This document shows, piece after piece, positions 21,831 to 34,299 of a DNA stretch of 64,000 nt. The DNA comes from Aquatica leii (taxonomy: Eukaryota > Arthropoda > Insecta > Coleoptera > Lampyridae): NCBI GenBank assembly GCA_035610365.1, contig CM069436.1:37331117-37395116 (forward strand), read 5' to 3'. Made by a program: the position numbers and the translations under genes. The notes beneath the pieces were generated by a model. The model saw only the letters and a program-made list of their open reading frames with translations. It was not told where the DNA came from and did no database searches. Numbering within the stretch: position 1 is the stretch's first letter; every line of letters begins with the position of its first letter.

Positions 21831-23580
21831 AATTTTCCAGTTGCATCAAAGCTGTCCTTTAATATACTTGTTGATATTCCATTTTCTCAATTACATTCTT
21901 TTATATTATTTAAATATCTCTTTATCTCCGTCATACCAACATTTCTAAATGTTTCAAATGCAGAGTATGTTGTCGATTCCTCTTTATAGTTGTCGAACTT
22001 TGTGGTTTCGGTGTATTTCGTATTATCTCCTGTATGCTTTCTATAAAATAAAGATTGAATCTATTTGCAATTTTAGCTTTGTTATTTGTTTTACATAATC
22101 CAAACTTCATCATTTTTGGTATCGTTTTTATTTCATTATTCGGTAATATACTCTTCATATTTTTCCACAGCTTGCTATTATTGCTTTTGTTTGTGTCTAA
22201 TGCATTCTTAAAGTAATTTTTTTTCTATCCTCAATATTGTTATCACTTCATTTCTACTTATTTTGTAATTGATCAAGTTCTCCTCAGTATTTGTAAATGC
22301 GGCAGTCTTATATTTCTCATCTCTATCCCGAATTTTTTTTAGTACTTTATTATTTTTCCATTCATTTTTTTATGTTTTGAGTACACCGTTTTTTTCTTTA
22401 TTGGATACATTAGATTAACAGTGTTAGTTATATCATTTATCAATACATATTATAACTCTATTTTCTGTACACTCCGATGTTTTATGATTGCTTGCACATT
22501 TTGCACAAGTAACTTATCACTAAAATGTTTGAATCCACAACATTTATAACAACTTATGATATCGAAACGTTCCAATATATTACATTGTCTCCATCCAATA
22601 AATAATCTTTCTCTTCTTAGTAGGTTATGTAGTTCTTCAGCTTTAATTTCAAATATTATGTTTATACAATTTCTTTTTTTATGATTTACAAATTTTTTTA
22701 TTATTTTAATGTTTTCAAAATATGTTATAGGTAAATCGTTTTGTTCAATTATATCTTTTATAATTTTTTATCGTAAGTATTCAGGTTCCGCGTTAACTAG
22801 TATAATTTTTGAAGTTTTCATTTTGACATCTATAACATTGTATTTGTCTCCTAATTTATTTTTCAATTCACTTGTAATTTTATTTTTATAATTTTTATTA
22901 TTGCAAGTGATTAATATTCTTCAGCAGGATCCACTTTATTTTCTACTTCAATTGTTGTATCTACACATTTTTGTTCATTAATTGGAGTAACTATAATTTT
23001 TTCCGTATTCTTTCTTGTTACGGCCTTTGCATAATTCATACTTAGAGTATTTGTAATTTTAGTAGCTGTGCTGCATTATGTTTGACTTTTATTATTTAAT
23101 TTCATTACCTTATATATGTCATCAAATTTAGAATTGATTTCATTTTTAAATTCAATGAAGTAATATTATATTTCGAATTTATCTTCAGATACGATATCAA
23201 CAGAACCTTCTTGTTGGACATGTTGTTTGATTTGTAATTTTAAGTTATTTATTACTAATTTTAAATCTTTAATTACTTGATGTAGCATTTTAATTTCCTG
23301 CTTTAATTGAATAATTTGACTTTCTACTTTGCTTTCAATTTCTTTATTATCTAAACTATCCTCTGTATGTTGATCGCATATTAACTCGGTTTCATTTAAA
23401 ATAGTAATTTGTTTATCATTACTCACCAAAATTTTTGCACAGTTTTTATGATGCACAGATTCACACTTTATGCACTTTAAGAAAGCATTCTTAACTTTAT
23501 TTTTACACTTCTTACATCAATATTCTTAAATTACCGAAAGAGTACTTTAAGACGATGCTTCATCGTCCGCCATGTTACAT
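21830..23580 (-). mobile_element. LINE remnant B: ORF1 (PHD, coiled coil, CCHC) and part of ORF2
   Basis: Read from 23580 leftward: a PHD-like Cys/His cluster (CKKCKNKVKNAFLKCIKCES, then HHKNC) at about 23530-23450; an open stretch 23456-23166 with a coiled coil (KQEIKMLHQVIKDLKLVINN); an RRM-like region; and a CCHC-like CYKCCGFKHFSDK near 22540. This is the ORF1 layout of several insect non-LTR retrotransposons. Almost directly after it comes a piece of the ORF2 endonuclease-RT linker (KLWKNMKSILPNNEIKTIPK, then IANRFNLYFIESIQEI at about 22170-22030). Most of the endonuclease is therefore deleted and the RT is cut off at 21830. It is dead with many stops; clade not assigned. Confidence 0.6.
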
Positions 23581-23689
23581 TGATAAATTATTTTCTGGAA
23601 AAAAAAAGAAACAGTGATAGTGATAAATTAAAGAATAATCATAATAAACCCTATGTAAAGACCTACAAATATAATTTTGTAAACGGTCA

Positions 23690-25470
23690 TTTATGTTTTT
23701 TATGCTTACTTTTTATTTTGCGACGGAGTTGTTTAGTGCATGGTATATTTTTGCTGCGCTGCTTATTCGTTCTTTTATCTCTTGTTCTATAGCTTCTTTT
23801 TTTATATTTGCACCCCAAGTATTTAAACCTTTTTATTAGTCAATGTTAAATTTATCTCTTTTTTTTCTCGTCCTATATGAATAATTTTAGATTTAGACGT
23901 GTTTATATTCATATTCTTCTATTTTAACTTTTCTTCTCACATATTTAAATTACTTTACAGTTTTTCTTCACTTTTACCACATATCATTAAATCGTCTACA
24001 AATGCACATCCCAACACAAGTTTTAAATAACGGTGTCTTATATAAATACTTGATGCAATTTACTTTTTAACATTTTAAAAAAATATTATGTAACACTAAT
24101 ATTAATAATGTTGAGCTTAACACTACCTCTTACCCTCTTACTATGTATAGTTATCTCTCATATTATCTGTTCTGACGTAGTTTTTGGTGTCGTCATTTGG
24201 TTTTTTTATATTTTTTCTTAATTTTGGTCTAATGTTTTTGTTTTTTTAAAATTATATTAATTATTTTTCTCGGCACTCTAAAACCGCAATTTCCTTATTC
24301 CTTATGTATTCTAATTTTGGTTATTATTTTGTTTATTGCAAATATGTGATTATGTGTACTTTTCCCTTTCCTTTATGAATACACTTTGCTCTTTCTCTAA
24401 CTGATGCTTCACTATTTTTCTTAACCGTAGGTTCGTTATTTTGATTTTCTTTACTGTGTTTAGTTTCAGATTCAGATAGTGTTCAGATTCTATAAAATAA
24501 CCTTTTTAACGTGTTTATATTCTTGTTACTCATATTCTTTATAACTTCAGATTTTATTTCGTCGTGGCCTCATGATTTTCCTGTTTTTAATTTTTTTTAT
24601 TGTTTTTATTATTTCTTCTATTTTAATTTCTTCTTTATTTTCATCGTTTTATCTAGTATATTTTTTTCTACGTTTTTTTCGATTTTGTTTAATTTCTTTA
24701 CATCTTCAGCATCTCTCTAAACTATTCTTTCCATCTTTTTATTATGTATTTTCCTTTTGTTAATGGTATTCTATTATTGCCCTTCTTAAATGTTTTAATA
24801 CTTTATAGAATAACTTCTTACTTACTTTGCTATCTTGCTCCATTTTCTGGTCAACTTTTCTTATTTTTCCCGTTTTCTATTCTCAACTATCTGTTTCACT
24901 TTCGTGCGTTGATTTTTATATTCTTCGTAAGATTTCAATGTATTTTTGCTTAAGTAGGTTTTTCACATTTTTTTAGTCGTATTTCTTTTTTATTGCACCA
25001 TCTAAATTGCATTTTTCTTTTATTTAGTTTGTTCTTCCATATACTTCTATTGCAGTGTCTAGTATTGTTTGATTAATTTTTTGCCACATTTTCCGTGTGT
25101 TTATGACTGCTGATTTATTTTCTACTTCTTTCATCTTTATTTCAATCCATTTCTTATATATGTTAGATGTTTCTTGCTCTGAAAGTCTATAGGCGCGTTG
25201 CACAAAGCAAATCAAAAATGTAGCAAGTGATTATTTCTGAAATCAATTGTTACATCACGAATAAACGTGGTTTCATTGGCTATGTACCAATTGTTTTGAG
25301 AAATTCAGTTGTTACATTTTTGATTTGCTTTGTGCAACCCGCCTTTAATGTTGTATAATTTTAATATGTGTTACTTGTAATTTATTCTGTATTTCTGCTG
25401 GTGTTGAGCCTTTAATGCGTATCTGCTTTCATATCTCTTTCTTACTCTTACATCTGTTATTTCATATCTA
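23690..25470 (-). mobile_element. LINE remnant A: endonuclease-RT linker to RT end
   Basis: Read from 25470 leftward: a fragment with STPAEIQNKLQVTHIK-like sequence, interrupted by a foldback MITE at 25192-25343; then YRLSEQETSNIYKKWIEIK and MWQKINQTILDTAIEVYG (linker between endonuclease and RT); then broken RT, with CAFVDDLMICGKSEEKL (the RT catalytic FVDD box) near 24010-23965; and the tail SKIIHIGREKKEINLTLT with VKYLGCKY near 23900-23800. It is 5'-truncated and full of stops. It sits head-to-tail with remnant B and may be a second insertion of a related family. Confidence 0.6.
25192..25343. mobile_element. Foldback MITE inside LINE remnant A
   Basis: A 152-bp element whose ends are inverted repeats of at least 31 bp with one mismatch (left GGCGCGTTGCACAAAGCAAA, right arm read in reverse GGCGGGTTGCACAAAGCAAA, both continuing TCAAAAATGTA). 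The arms extend imperfectly towards the centre. It has no coding capacity. LINE sequence continues on both sides, so it inserted into the LINE. I could not settle the target duplication. Confidence 0.8.
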
Positions 25471-26084
25471 TATGTGCGATCAATGAGTATATAATCAATA
25501 ATTGACTTTTTCTGTCTATTGGTTTCTAAACTAACAACCTGTTAATTAAATACAATCTGTATGTATTTACTGGTTTCTAACCAATATATATATTTTAAGC
25601 ACCGGATATTGTTATCAATCGGTTACTGTTATCAAAAACTTCAGTGCGATTCTATTAAGCGGCGTACACTGTATGCTGTATTTTTTATTGAACACTACTA
25701 TAAAACATTTTTAATTTTTGTTTAGATTACATTAATTAATTACACAATGTAATTTATTAGAATATATTAATTTGACATGACATATTTTAGACATAAGTTG
25801 CATAAATATTTGAACGTGTGATTCATTGTTCAACAACAAAACACTATCGTGTAACTATTTTAGTTAATTTAAAATCTTAAAAAGTTTGAATGCAGTTGCT
25901 GTTGTCTACACTGCAATGTTTTTTTTTAAATATTTTCTTATTGAATAGTATTGACATAAGGACATTACAGATTTTTTTCTGTTTGTCTGCAGATTTTACT
26001 TTCTATATTGTGTCGATATTGTTCTAAATATTGACCATAATATGCTATTATTATTATTTATGTATTTTTATGTTTACATTTTCT

Positions 26085-26302
26085 AGCCAAGTCACCAATA
26101 TTTTATCTTATGTACCCTTTAATGATTTAAATACAGACATATCTAGAAAGTATCTGTCTTGTGTAAAGGGAAAGTTTGAGCATTGTGATGTTATATTAGC
26201 TGTTGTTAATTTTATTAAAGGAATGTTTATGTGAGTACTGTAGCAGCCATCATAAATAATTAGAATTGTTTTTTCAAATTTTAGAGCTGGCACTAGTGTC
26301 AT
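26085..26302 (-). pseudogene. pogo/Tigger-like transposase remnant (unit 2 copy)
   Basis: The minus-strand counterpart of the remnant at 1124-1900, keeping only the block KTILIIYDGCYSTHINIPLI and what follows, down to the KSLKGT-like segment. The upstream part is deleted relative to unit 1. It is dead. Confidence 0.45.
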
Positions 26303-28040
26303 TTTGTTTCGTCATCTATTGCTCATTTACTCATTGCACGTCATCTTATGTGTAAGTTATGTTTGTGTTAAATGGATAAATGTTTTCTTGTCTTGATTAG
26401 GTGACCTATTTATTTTGGCGTTTGCGTTAACTATTTTGTTGTTAAAGTGACAACTTACCAAAATTCATTTTGTCATTTGTTGTATTCATTAGAATACTTA
26501 TCGAAAGACGTGATTCATCAGTCTGTATTAACTGTCTACTGTTAACACCAGTGTTAAAAAACATTGTTTTGTTAAAAATAGTTTTAAACAATGTTTCAAC
26601 AAACTACTCGATAATATTCCACTTTTATGCAAGTGAGACGTGTTAAAAAGTCTATTTTTAACAACGTTTGTAAAATAAATTAATACTTGTTTATAGGTAA
26701 ACCTATGAGTTGAAAGTTAAAAAACCTTTCAATTAAAAAACGCTTTCTTTAATTCAAATGTACTATCAACATTGTCTTTTATAAGTTTTTCTATTTTATT
26801 TTTAATTTTTTTTTTAATCTTAGAAAGAAAATAGTGTGTTACTGTCGTTGAAAGTGCTATAGCATAACTAACTCTCATGCCGCGCTGGCTTTCGGCCTTA
26901 CGCCGCGTTAACATTGGGTAAACTATGCTTTATTTGTGACGCTTCTTACATAAATTACTGTCTATGCTGCTTTTATTAAAAACGTCAATATTTAGTCATT
27001 AGTATAATTACGTAATGACAAACAAACTATAAAGTGCCAAAGTATTAAAATAAAATCTACATGAAACTTTGCTTTTATTATAGATTTAATTATTGTATTA
27101 TACATTATATTTATGTTTTTAATGTCGTTTTTTTTAGTTTTCTAAAAGATTTGACAGATAACAAAACAAAAAATAATGTATGTTACTCTTGTCGAAAATC
27201 TCATAGATTAACTCACTCTCATGCAGCGTCCGGTCTGTGACTTTGCACCGCATAGACGTTTGTTATGCTATGCTTCACTTTTGACGATTGTTACATGAAT
27301 TACTGTTAGTATTAATTTTTACTGCCTATGTCAGCTATGTATACGTCAAGGACAATATTAAAAATTTAAATTTACAGTCAATTAAAAAATAGTAAAATTT
27401 TTGTTTAAAATAAAATTATGCTTTGCAACACGCAGCCTACAATTACGCAACGTACGTTGTAATCACTAGACCATTTAAGTTGGTTCTGAACGCATATCAT
27501 GAAACGACGAATTAACTACTCGCGCTTAATATCGAGGCAGTAGACTCGCATCTAATTTAAAAAAAACTATAATTTGAAAAATAAGCCAAGCAATCAAAAT
27601 TTATTTATCATTTTCGTATACGTGTACTCAATTTATCTTTATCTGTACCTAGTTAGCAAGAAACTTCACTTCTGTTGTGCGTGAACTCCAAGCAAGGTTT
27701 TTTTAATTATCTCCAAGGGCAATGTGATTTCTGCACTTATTAAAATTAGTATTAAAATTGATATGAATTATGTATTGAATAAATATAAACTAACATTGTG
27801 TCTTCTAAAATTTTGTACTTTCTGGTATAAAATTAATTTGGTTATAATTTTTTACATAAATTGTCAGTTGTGTAGCATTTATACATACTTTTAATTAGGT
27901 TATCATACAAAAACTCAACTTTGTAATTACAAAAAGTATATATTTAGTATAATTAGAAGTGTTTTGAAAGTTCTAAAAAAATGTCTTGAACACTTTTTTT
28001 GTTTTTGTACCAATAAGTACCAGTTCTAAACGTGTATAAG
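26303..28040. other. Non-coding 5' flank of receptor 2
   Basis: No gene. It aligns with 2285-3735 of unit 1, including the internal tandem repeat (about 26820-27110 and 27165-27420). An extra stretch near 27930-28045 is not in unit 1 but resembles 40935-41030 of unit 3. Confidence 0.5.
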
Positions 28041-28044
28041 CCAC

Positions 28045-28240
28045 AGACAGTTTACCTATAGACCAGACTTAAATCACTGTTATTAAACCATAACTACAAA
28101 AATCAATATCTTTATAGTGTTTAATAAATTTAACGCATACCTATTATTATCCAAACTTAAGAGATTTTTTATTTAGTAATCATAAAGCTTATTTTCCTTT
28201 TCTTTAGTTTTTACAAGTAAACCAATAATAATATACAGAA
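28045..28240 (+). promoter_or_regulatory. Conserved proximal upstream block of receptor 2
   Basis: Counterpart of 3740-3960 and 41160-41378, starting near CAGACAGTTTACCTATAGA. It is the common 5' neighbour of the receptor genes and therefore the candidate promoter/5' UTR. Confidence 0.35.
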
Positions 28241-28288
28241 ATGAAAAAAGTCGATTTTCAGCATAAAATGTGCGTTGGTGTAAGAAGT

Positions 28289-30034
28289 ATGTCACGTTTT
28301 CTGGTTATAACATTGTTAGTGTTACTGTGTAACCCAGTTTATTGTTCATTACTGCCATTACCCGCAAATAATTTAAATAAGTGCATAGAAAAAGTAATGA
28401 GTTTTGTTTTTGATAAAAACAGTACCATAGTGAACTTTTTTGACAATCAAACAAAGTTTTCTTCAATGGTTCTAACAAACAATCCTTATGTAACAGTTAA
28501 CGTTGAAAATGTAATAGTAAACACTGGAGGATACGTTAATCATTATATTATAAACACAGACAATTTGGATACTTTAAAAAAAACATTAAACTATGTAATA
28601 TTTAGCAGATTTCAAAAAACGCCAATATTTGGTTTTGGAAATTTTCTAATTATAACTTCTTACAATAATGTTTCCCAGTTGTTTGAGATGATGTGGAGAA
28701 AATTAATATTTAATGTAGTTATTTTAGAAACAACAAAATCTAACTTTGTAATACATCAAAGTGATCCATACTTTACGCAAAATAATTGCGGCAAAAAAGC
28801 AGTTTTTATCAATTCCTGTTCCTGTAAGCTTTTGAAATCCATTACATTTAGACGAAAAACATTAAATGGTTGTGTTGTTTGGTTTATTACTAATAATCAG
28901 TTATACAATACAACTTCTGTACCTTCAATACATATTGCAAGATATATTATGCAGCTAGCTAGATCACATTTTAACGCGACAGTTCAGCTATATACTCTTG
29001 AAAATAAAAATACTATGTATGCTCTATATTTATTACACAGATCTGGTGTTTTGTGTTTTATTGGAACTGATATTCAAATTATTGGATATGATTCTAGTCA
29101 AAAATATTGTACTCACAATATTGTTTGGTTAGTACCATTACCAAGACGAATGTCATCTGTCGAAGCTCTTCTTCATATTTTTCAAATAGAATTGTGGATT
29201 TCTGCAATTATTACAACCATTTTTACAATCTTTGTTTGGTGGGTTATATCAAGTGTAGTTAAGAAAAGATATTGTGTTGAAGATTTATGGGACATTGCTA
29301 TAAAATTGATTTGCGTTACGATATGGGGTATTATCAATAAAGTTCCAAAAAATTACACCTTAAAATTTATTGTTATAATTTATATAATATATGTCGTTCA
29401 CATTCAAACAGCATTCACTTCGGGTTTAATTAAAGCTTTAACTACGCCTCTGTATGATCGAGGGATTCAAACTGTAAACGATCTCGCTATGTCGAATTTT
29501 CCGGTATACGTCAAACCACACACTGAATATTATTTGTTAAAAGGCAGCAATTCTTCTTTAGTTTCAGCAATAAAAGTAAAACTTAAAAATATGACAACTT
29601 TTAACAACGAAGAATTATGGAAGATAAACAAGTTTCGCAATTGCAGCGCTTTAGTGACTGAACAGTTAGTAGAACAAATGCCAAAGCTTTCTGAAGCAGT
29701 ACGTATTATTCACGACTACTCAATAGTACGAAAAGTTGACGAAGTATTTAAAATAGAATCTGGGCATTTCTTTTTACATAATATAAATAGTATTATTCAA
29801 ACAATTACTGAAGCTGGAATAATTAACAAATTGTGGAACGACTTATCAATTCTAAGTTTTGGAGAGAACAAGGATAAATTGATAGTTTATGGTGCTGTGG
29901 TGCTTACTTTAAAGCACTTACAAACAGTATTTGTTATATTGATAGTCGGATTGATATCTTCATTTGTGATTTTTTGTATTGAATTAATGATTACTTGTGA
30001 AAAAATTAAATTGTTTTTGTGTTTAAAACAGTAA
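28289..30034 (+). CDS. Divergent ionotropic receptor (IR), tandem copy 2
   Basis: A second intact, intronless copy of 581 residues from the MSRF start. It has the same layout as copy 1: a signal peptide ending VYC, a glycosylated S1 region, M1 near 301-321, the pore stretch LICVTIWGIINK, the helix ending HIQTAFTSGLIKALT, the S2 lobe, and a final helix before a short Lys-rich tail. An in-frame ATG 48 bases upstream (28241) would add 16 residues in front of the signal peptide. Only copies 2 and 3 keep that frame, so I prefer 28289. Against copy 1 the changes cluster in the S1/S2 lobes (for example VIFSRFQ for VSSRNFQ, and YGAVVLT for DDAVVLT), while the pore is nearly invariant, suggesting ligand divergence with a constant channel. 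Confidence 0.9.
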   Translation: MSRFLVITLLVLLCNPVYCSLLPLPANNLNKCIEKVMSFVFDKNSTIVNFFDNQTKFSSMVLTNNPYVTVNVENVIVNTGGYVNHYIINTDNLDTLKKTLNYVIFSRFQKTPIFGFGNFLIITSYNNVSQLFEMMWRKLIFNVVILETTKSNFVIHQSDPYFTQNNCGKKAVFINSCSCKLLKSITFRRKTLNGCVVWFITNNQLYNTTSVPSIHIARYIMQLARSHFNATVQLYTLENKNTMYALYLLHRSGVLCFIGTDIQIIGYDSSQKYCTHNIVWLVPLPRRMSSVEALLHIFQIELWISAIITTIFTIFVWWVISSVVKKRYCVEDLWDIAIKLICVTIWGIINKVPKNYTLKFIVIIYIIYVVHIQTAFTSGLIKALTTPLYDRGIQTVNDLAMSNFPVYVKPHTEYYLLKGSNSSLVSAIKVKLKNMTTFNNEELWKINKFRNCSALVTEQLVEQMPKLSEAVRIIHDYSIVRKVDEVFKIESGHFFLHNINSIIQTITEAGIINKLWNDLSILSFGENKDKLIVYGAVVLTLKHLQTVFVILIVGLISSFVIFCIELMITCEKIKLFLCLKQ

Positions 30035-30470
30035 TTAATCTAAAACTTTATTGATTGATGCATTATTGCACGTGTAAGTTATTGTGATATTTCAAAAACA
30101 TAAAATTTAACACTATTTTTAAACAAATACAAATATAATTTTTAATATTTAGTATGGCCGATTAAAATTTTTTTTAGTTTTTACCAACTAATTATAATTT
30201 TTTATGTACTAAATGTGTAGTGAAAGAACAAAAATTTTTAAAAAATTTTATCTAACTTTATCTAAAACTCGTGTTCCCGTTAATTAAAAAATTTCTATTT
30301 TACAGCACTTGCTTTTTGCATTGTTTGTAAACATTTTTTCTATATATATTACGATATATTATAATCACTAAATACTTATGTTTTTGTGTTATAGATGAGT
30401 GTTAATAAAACCTCTTGTTTTGTAAATCATGTAATAATATAATCATAAAAAATTAAAAATGTGTTTAATT
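30035..30470 (+). other. 3' UTR-like flank of receptor 2
   Basis: It aligns with the flank of the other receptors. A candidate poly(A) signal AATAAA is at 30404-30409. Confidence 0.45.
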
Positions 30471-31110
30471 TTCTAAAACACAATTTGCCGTGAATGTTAT
30501 TTAAATTTTCAGCACAATACAGTACATTCGACCGCTTTGATGTTTTAACACTAGAGCCAATATATTATAAATGCTTACATAAACTATGTAGTACTCAGAG
30601 GAAACTATTTGTGTACTGACGGAGAAAAACGTTTTTATTTTATTCTTGTCTGCAATTCAGCCATGTAAACAAAAATTTTAAAATTTCTGTATAAAGTTTG
30701 TCCACTTTTCATAACGCTTTATTTTTCTGAATAAAGTTTTTTTTTAGCAGTGCTATTAAGGTTGCTGCAAGAATACGTCAACCCAGCTGTTTCTAATCTA
30801 ATCTTTTAATAGCTTGAACTGTAGATTAGGTTTTTTGTAATTAATGTAAAATAGTCAAAAACGCCACTCGCATTAATACTTCAATTTTAACACTCAGAAT
30901 TGTTTTTCATTTAAAAAATGTTTACAAAAGAAATTCAAAATGTTTTTGCGCTCTAAAGGATACTAGTTTTGCGTATTTTTTTTTGCAAAATGTCTACAAT
31001 TGTACTGTTATTGATGGAAAATACTTGTGGAATTATTGTATTAGTCCCAATAGGTAACATAATGGTGGTAGCATCATCTTATTTGTTTTCTTTAATGTCA
31101 ACTAACTAAA

Positions 31111-31590
31111 TCTGAGGCTAAACGCCATACCGTAGGAACGGAGCTACGTACGAGTTAATCCACATGTAGAAAACTATGAACTTGTTAGTTAGATAGTAAA
31201 TATTACAACCGCAAGTATCAAAAAATGTATTGAATTATACGCGGCATAATATTTCTAACTGTACTACGCAGGTGCAAAGATTTGTTTATATAATTTCAGA
31301 AACCATCTTAGAGACCAGTGGACAGCTGTTTCGTCCTATTTGAACTCCTCAGCACTGGAATACTCTAATGCAGTTTCCACAATTATATACAACAAATTGT
31401 CATAGTTTTATCCCATTCGGGTGTTAATCTCTTGTAGGAACGGAGCTACGTACGAGTTAATCCACATATAGGAAACTATCAAGTTGTTAGTTAGATAGTA
31501 AATATTACAAATAATAAATTTTTTAAAATTTGCGGTTGTAATATTTACTATCTAACTAACAACTTCATAGTTTCCTACATGTGTTATAAT
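31111..31590. repeat. Block of direct and inverted repeats
   Basis: AGGAACGGAGCTACGTACGA and about 60 following bases occur at about 31135-31208 and again at about 31435-31508. The second half of the motif also lies in inverted orientation at about 31532-31580 (TTGTAATATTTACTATCTAA). The block sits exactly where unit 2 departs from unit 3, so it is a small insertion or the scar of a deletion. No gene. Confidence 0.6.
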
Positions 31591-32080
31591 AAACCTACGT
31601 TATAGACATTAGCGTTACTGACTTTGTAAAGACTAGCTATCTTTATAAAGTGCCAAAAATAAGTAAATCGGGCATACTAAATTATCATAAATTTTTATTT
31701 TGTCCTGTATGAGTCATAAGACACCTCTCGCCATTACGACTATATGAACAATTTATTGTAAAATATAATAACGATGTCATATGCCTCTAAATTTCTTTAC
31801 ATTACATTCACGTCAGCAACCACAAGTTACACAGTTATTATAAATGTAAATACTTAAACGATATTCAAAACCAGCACGTACTTTGTAAGCCCTCTATTCG
31901 CAAGCTTAGAAAAACTTTCAATTTTTATTGTGTAATGATATTAATAGAAAAACTTGTAGTTAATTAGGAGGAACTTAGATTATGTTGCATGCTTTTCAAG
32001 AATTGCATTATTATTAAACGATAGATGTTACAATATTTTTTTTCTCGGTTTTTTGTCGTTGATTTATTTTCGCTTGTAAG
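31590..32080. other. Duplicated non-coding flank shared with unit 3
   Basis: It aligns with 45520-45690 and then 46607-46920 of unit 3, without the 0.9-kb insert found there. No gene is visible. Confidence 0.6.
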
Positions 32081-32514
32081 TCCCGATTTTGAAGAGACTG
32101 TCCCTTTTTTTAGCCCAAAATTAGACGTCCCACGTTGGACAGTCTCTGTCCCGTTTTTCGGTGATTATTTGAGAGGTGCGGGGGCGGAGCCGGTGGCGCG
32201 GGTGTCACGGGCAAGTGCGTTCTGGTCGGCCGCTTGACATGAAGTGAAACAAAATAAATGCGCGCGCAAGAGCGAGATGTATGCTTTTGTGTTATTTACT
32301 CTGTTGCTATTAATCAATAATTTGTTTCTTTCTATTTCACGATTAGGCGCGCATGACTTACGTATTTTTTATTGCATTTTTTAGTAGTTTTGTTTAGTTA
32401 AATGCATAACCACAGCTATGAATTGTGTAATTTAATAACAGAAAAGTGTGTTTTTTTTACTGTTTTTCTAATTATTAGAGTTAATTAAACTATGCGTATT
32501 AAAATCATTTAAGG

Positions 32515-32970
32515 ATGAATAAAAAAGCCAATAGTGTTGTTTGAGATTGTTCGGGGCCAAAAAACGTTACACTCAAGAAGAAGGCGAAACAAGTAAAAAT
32601 ATCCTCTAACAAACTACAATGCAAATTGGGGAAAAAATAGTTTCATATTGCGTATGGTAACATATATAATAAAGTGAAGCACACAAAAGCAAGTATTCAG
32701 TTGCAGATTGCAAATTCTCGCGCTGCAAAAAATATAACTAGCTGATTCCAGTCACCAGGTACTTCTACTTCTAATTGTAGTCTTGCTACATTAAATCAAA
32801 CGTCGGCTGCAGAAATTACTTTAATAACTCACATTATTAAACATTTATTAAATAGTATGCACTGTTTTCAAAAGTTATTATCCCTCATGTACGCTGATTT
32901 CACTGTAGCTAAAATGTTAAATGTGGCAGCACAAAGAGTGAAGCATTAGTAAATATTAGTAAAAAAAAAC
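32515..32970 (+). pseudogene. hAT transposase N-terminal remnant
   Basis: Counterpart of the better preserved frame at 47418-47744, with a BED-like/N-terminal region, then TLMYADFTVAKMLNVAAQ-like sequence from about 32885. It carries frameshifts and stops throughout. Confidence 0.5.
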
Positions 32971-33840
32971 TGGTGTGGTCACCACACCACTTTCCTATAA
33001 GGAATGATGAAATAATATCTAGATATTTTTTTAAGGTTATGTTGTCATAAAACCATTTTAATGTACACATTTGTATTAATTTTCCAGCATATTTGTGCGC
33101 CTTGATATTACTTACCACTTTAGTAAATCAGTAAAAAAAATGGTTGCAGGCAGTATTCGAAACTATCTTACATTTGTAAATTCATTTTAAATTAAAAATT
33201 AAATAACTGATAAACTGTTAATGTTAGAATTTTTTTATCTAAATACATTGTTAGCCAGAATTATCTCTATAAGAAACTTTAAAAATAATTCAAATAATCT
33301 ACATACGTACAAAGTTATATAAGAAAAACTGTTAGAAATGGCGGATACACCTACTTCGGTTTTTTTTATCAAACCCATCTTTTGATAGAACCGAGAGAAT
33401 ATGAAAAGCCAGTTCCATACCAAACTTTAAGTAATTAAGACTTTTGAGTTTGAGAGTTATCATGGGTACATCCAAAGATAATTTAAATAAGATGCAGCAC
33501 GAACCTGGGATCATATATGGAATTAACTTTGAATTATAAACCAAATATCTAATAAACTGCTAATGTTAGAAAAAAAATTTATTTGAATAAATTGTTAAGA
33601 AGAATTAACTCTATAGGAAACTGTAAACATAATTCGAATAATTTACATATGTACAAAACTATATAAGAAAAACTGTTAGAAATGGCAGATACATCCACTT
33701 CCGATTTCTTCTGATTCAGGAGACCTTGTAACGTGAAATCATGCAAAAACTTTTTTGAAAAAAAATTTTGATTTCTATACTTTTCTTATGGGAAAGTAAA
33801 AAAAATTGCTATCGCTAGAGTTTCTTTATAAGAAAGTAAA
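32971..33840. repeat. Insert with two tandem copies of a roughly 175-bp motif
   Basis: It is absent from unit 3, where flanking hAT sequence is continuous. Copies at about 33192-33365 and 33535-33715 share TAAACTG..TAATGTTAGAA, AAGAAAAACTGTTAGAAATG and a CACTTCxG tail. The left end carries a perfect 16-bp palindrome GGTGTGGTCACCACACC-type core near 32971-32990. It may be a non-autonomous element; family unknown, no coding sequence. Confidence 0.5.
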
Positions 33841-34299
33841 AAAAGCTTTGGAAGATGTAATATAAAATTAAAAAAAAAAATTGTTTTTTTTAATTTCTAC
33901 GGATGCTAGCAATAAAAAAAATCGGAAAATGTCTGCAATATTTACTTTTAAGAAGAACATATAAAACCAATTGAGGAGCAAACATGCAAAATCTGATTTA
34001 ATGAATTTTAAAATAATGACAACAAATGTCTACAGTGCAATCTGATAACAAATTAAAAATTTCATATAGTGTATTACACAAAATTCAATAATTACATCGG
34101 GACTTAAATTTTTTTAAAATTTAGGATGCTAATTTGAATTTATCTCGTTTTACTTGAACATAAGTAAATTACAGAAAAATGAGACACTGAATGACAAAAA
34201 ACAAAAAATGTATATATTCTATGAAAACCAAAATACAATTGTTTAAAAAATCTAACCTAAAAATTTTAGCAAACTAGATGTGTACTGCAGTGTCTTCAT

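Larger units (their letters stand above)
25471..31110. repeat. Segmental duplication unit 2 (receptor copy 2)
   Basis: It starts TATGTGCGATCAATGAG, matching base 1 of the window, and runs co-linearly through the 5' flank, receptor 2 and the 3' flank to about 31110. It then jumps to sequence equal to 45520 onward of unit 3 at about 31590. Confidence 0.85.

Noticed and set aside
23580-24953. Several + strand Phe/Leu-rich frames that look like membrane proteins
   Set aside because: Shadows of a Lys/Asn-rich LINE reading on the minus strand; T-rich DNA gives false membrane segments.
31135-31580. Repeats considered as a CRISPR-like or satellite array
   Set aside because: Only two direct copies and one inverted half copy, no regular spacing; eukaryotic context.
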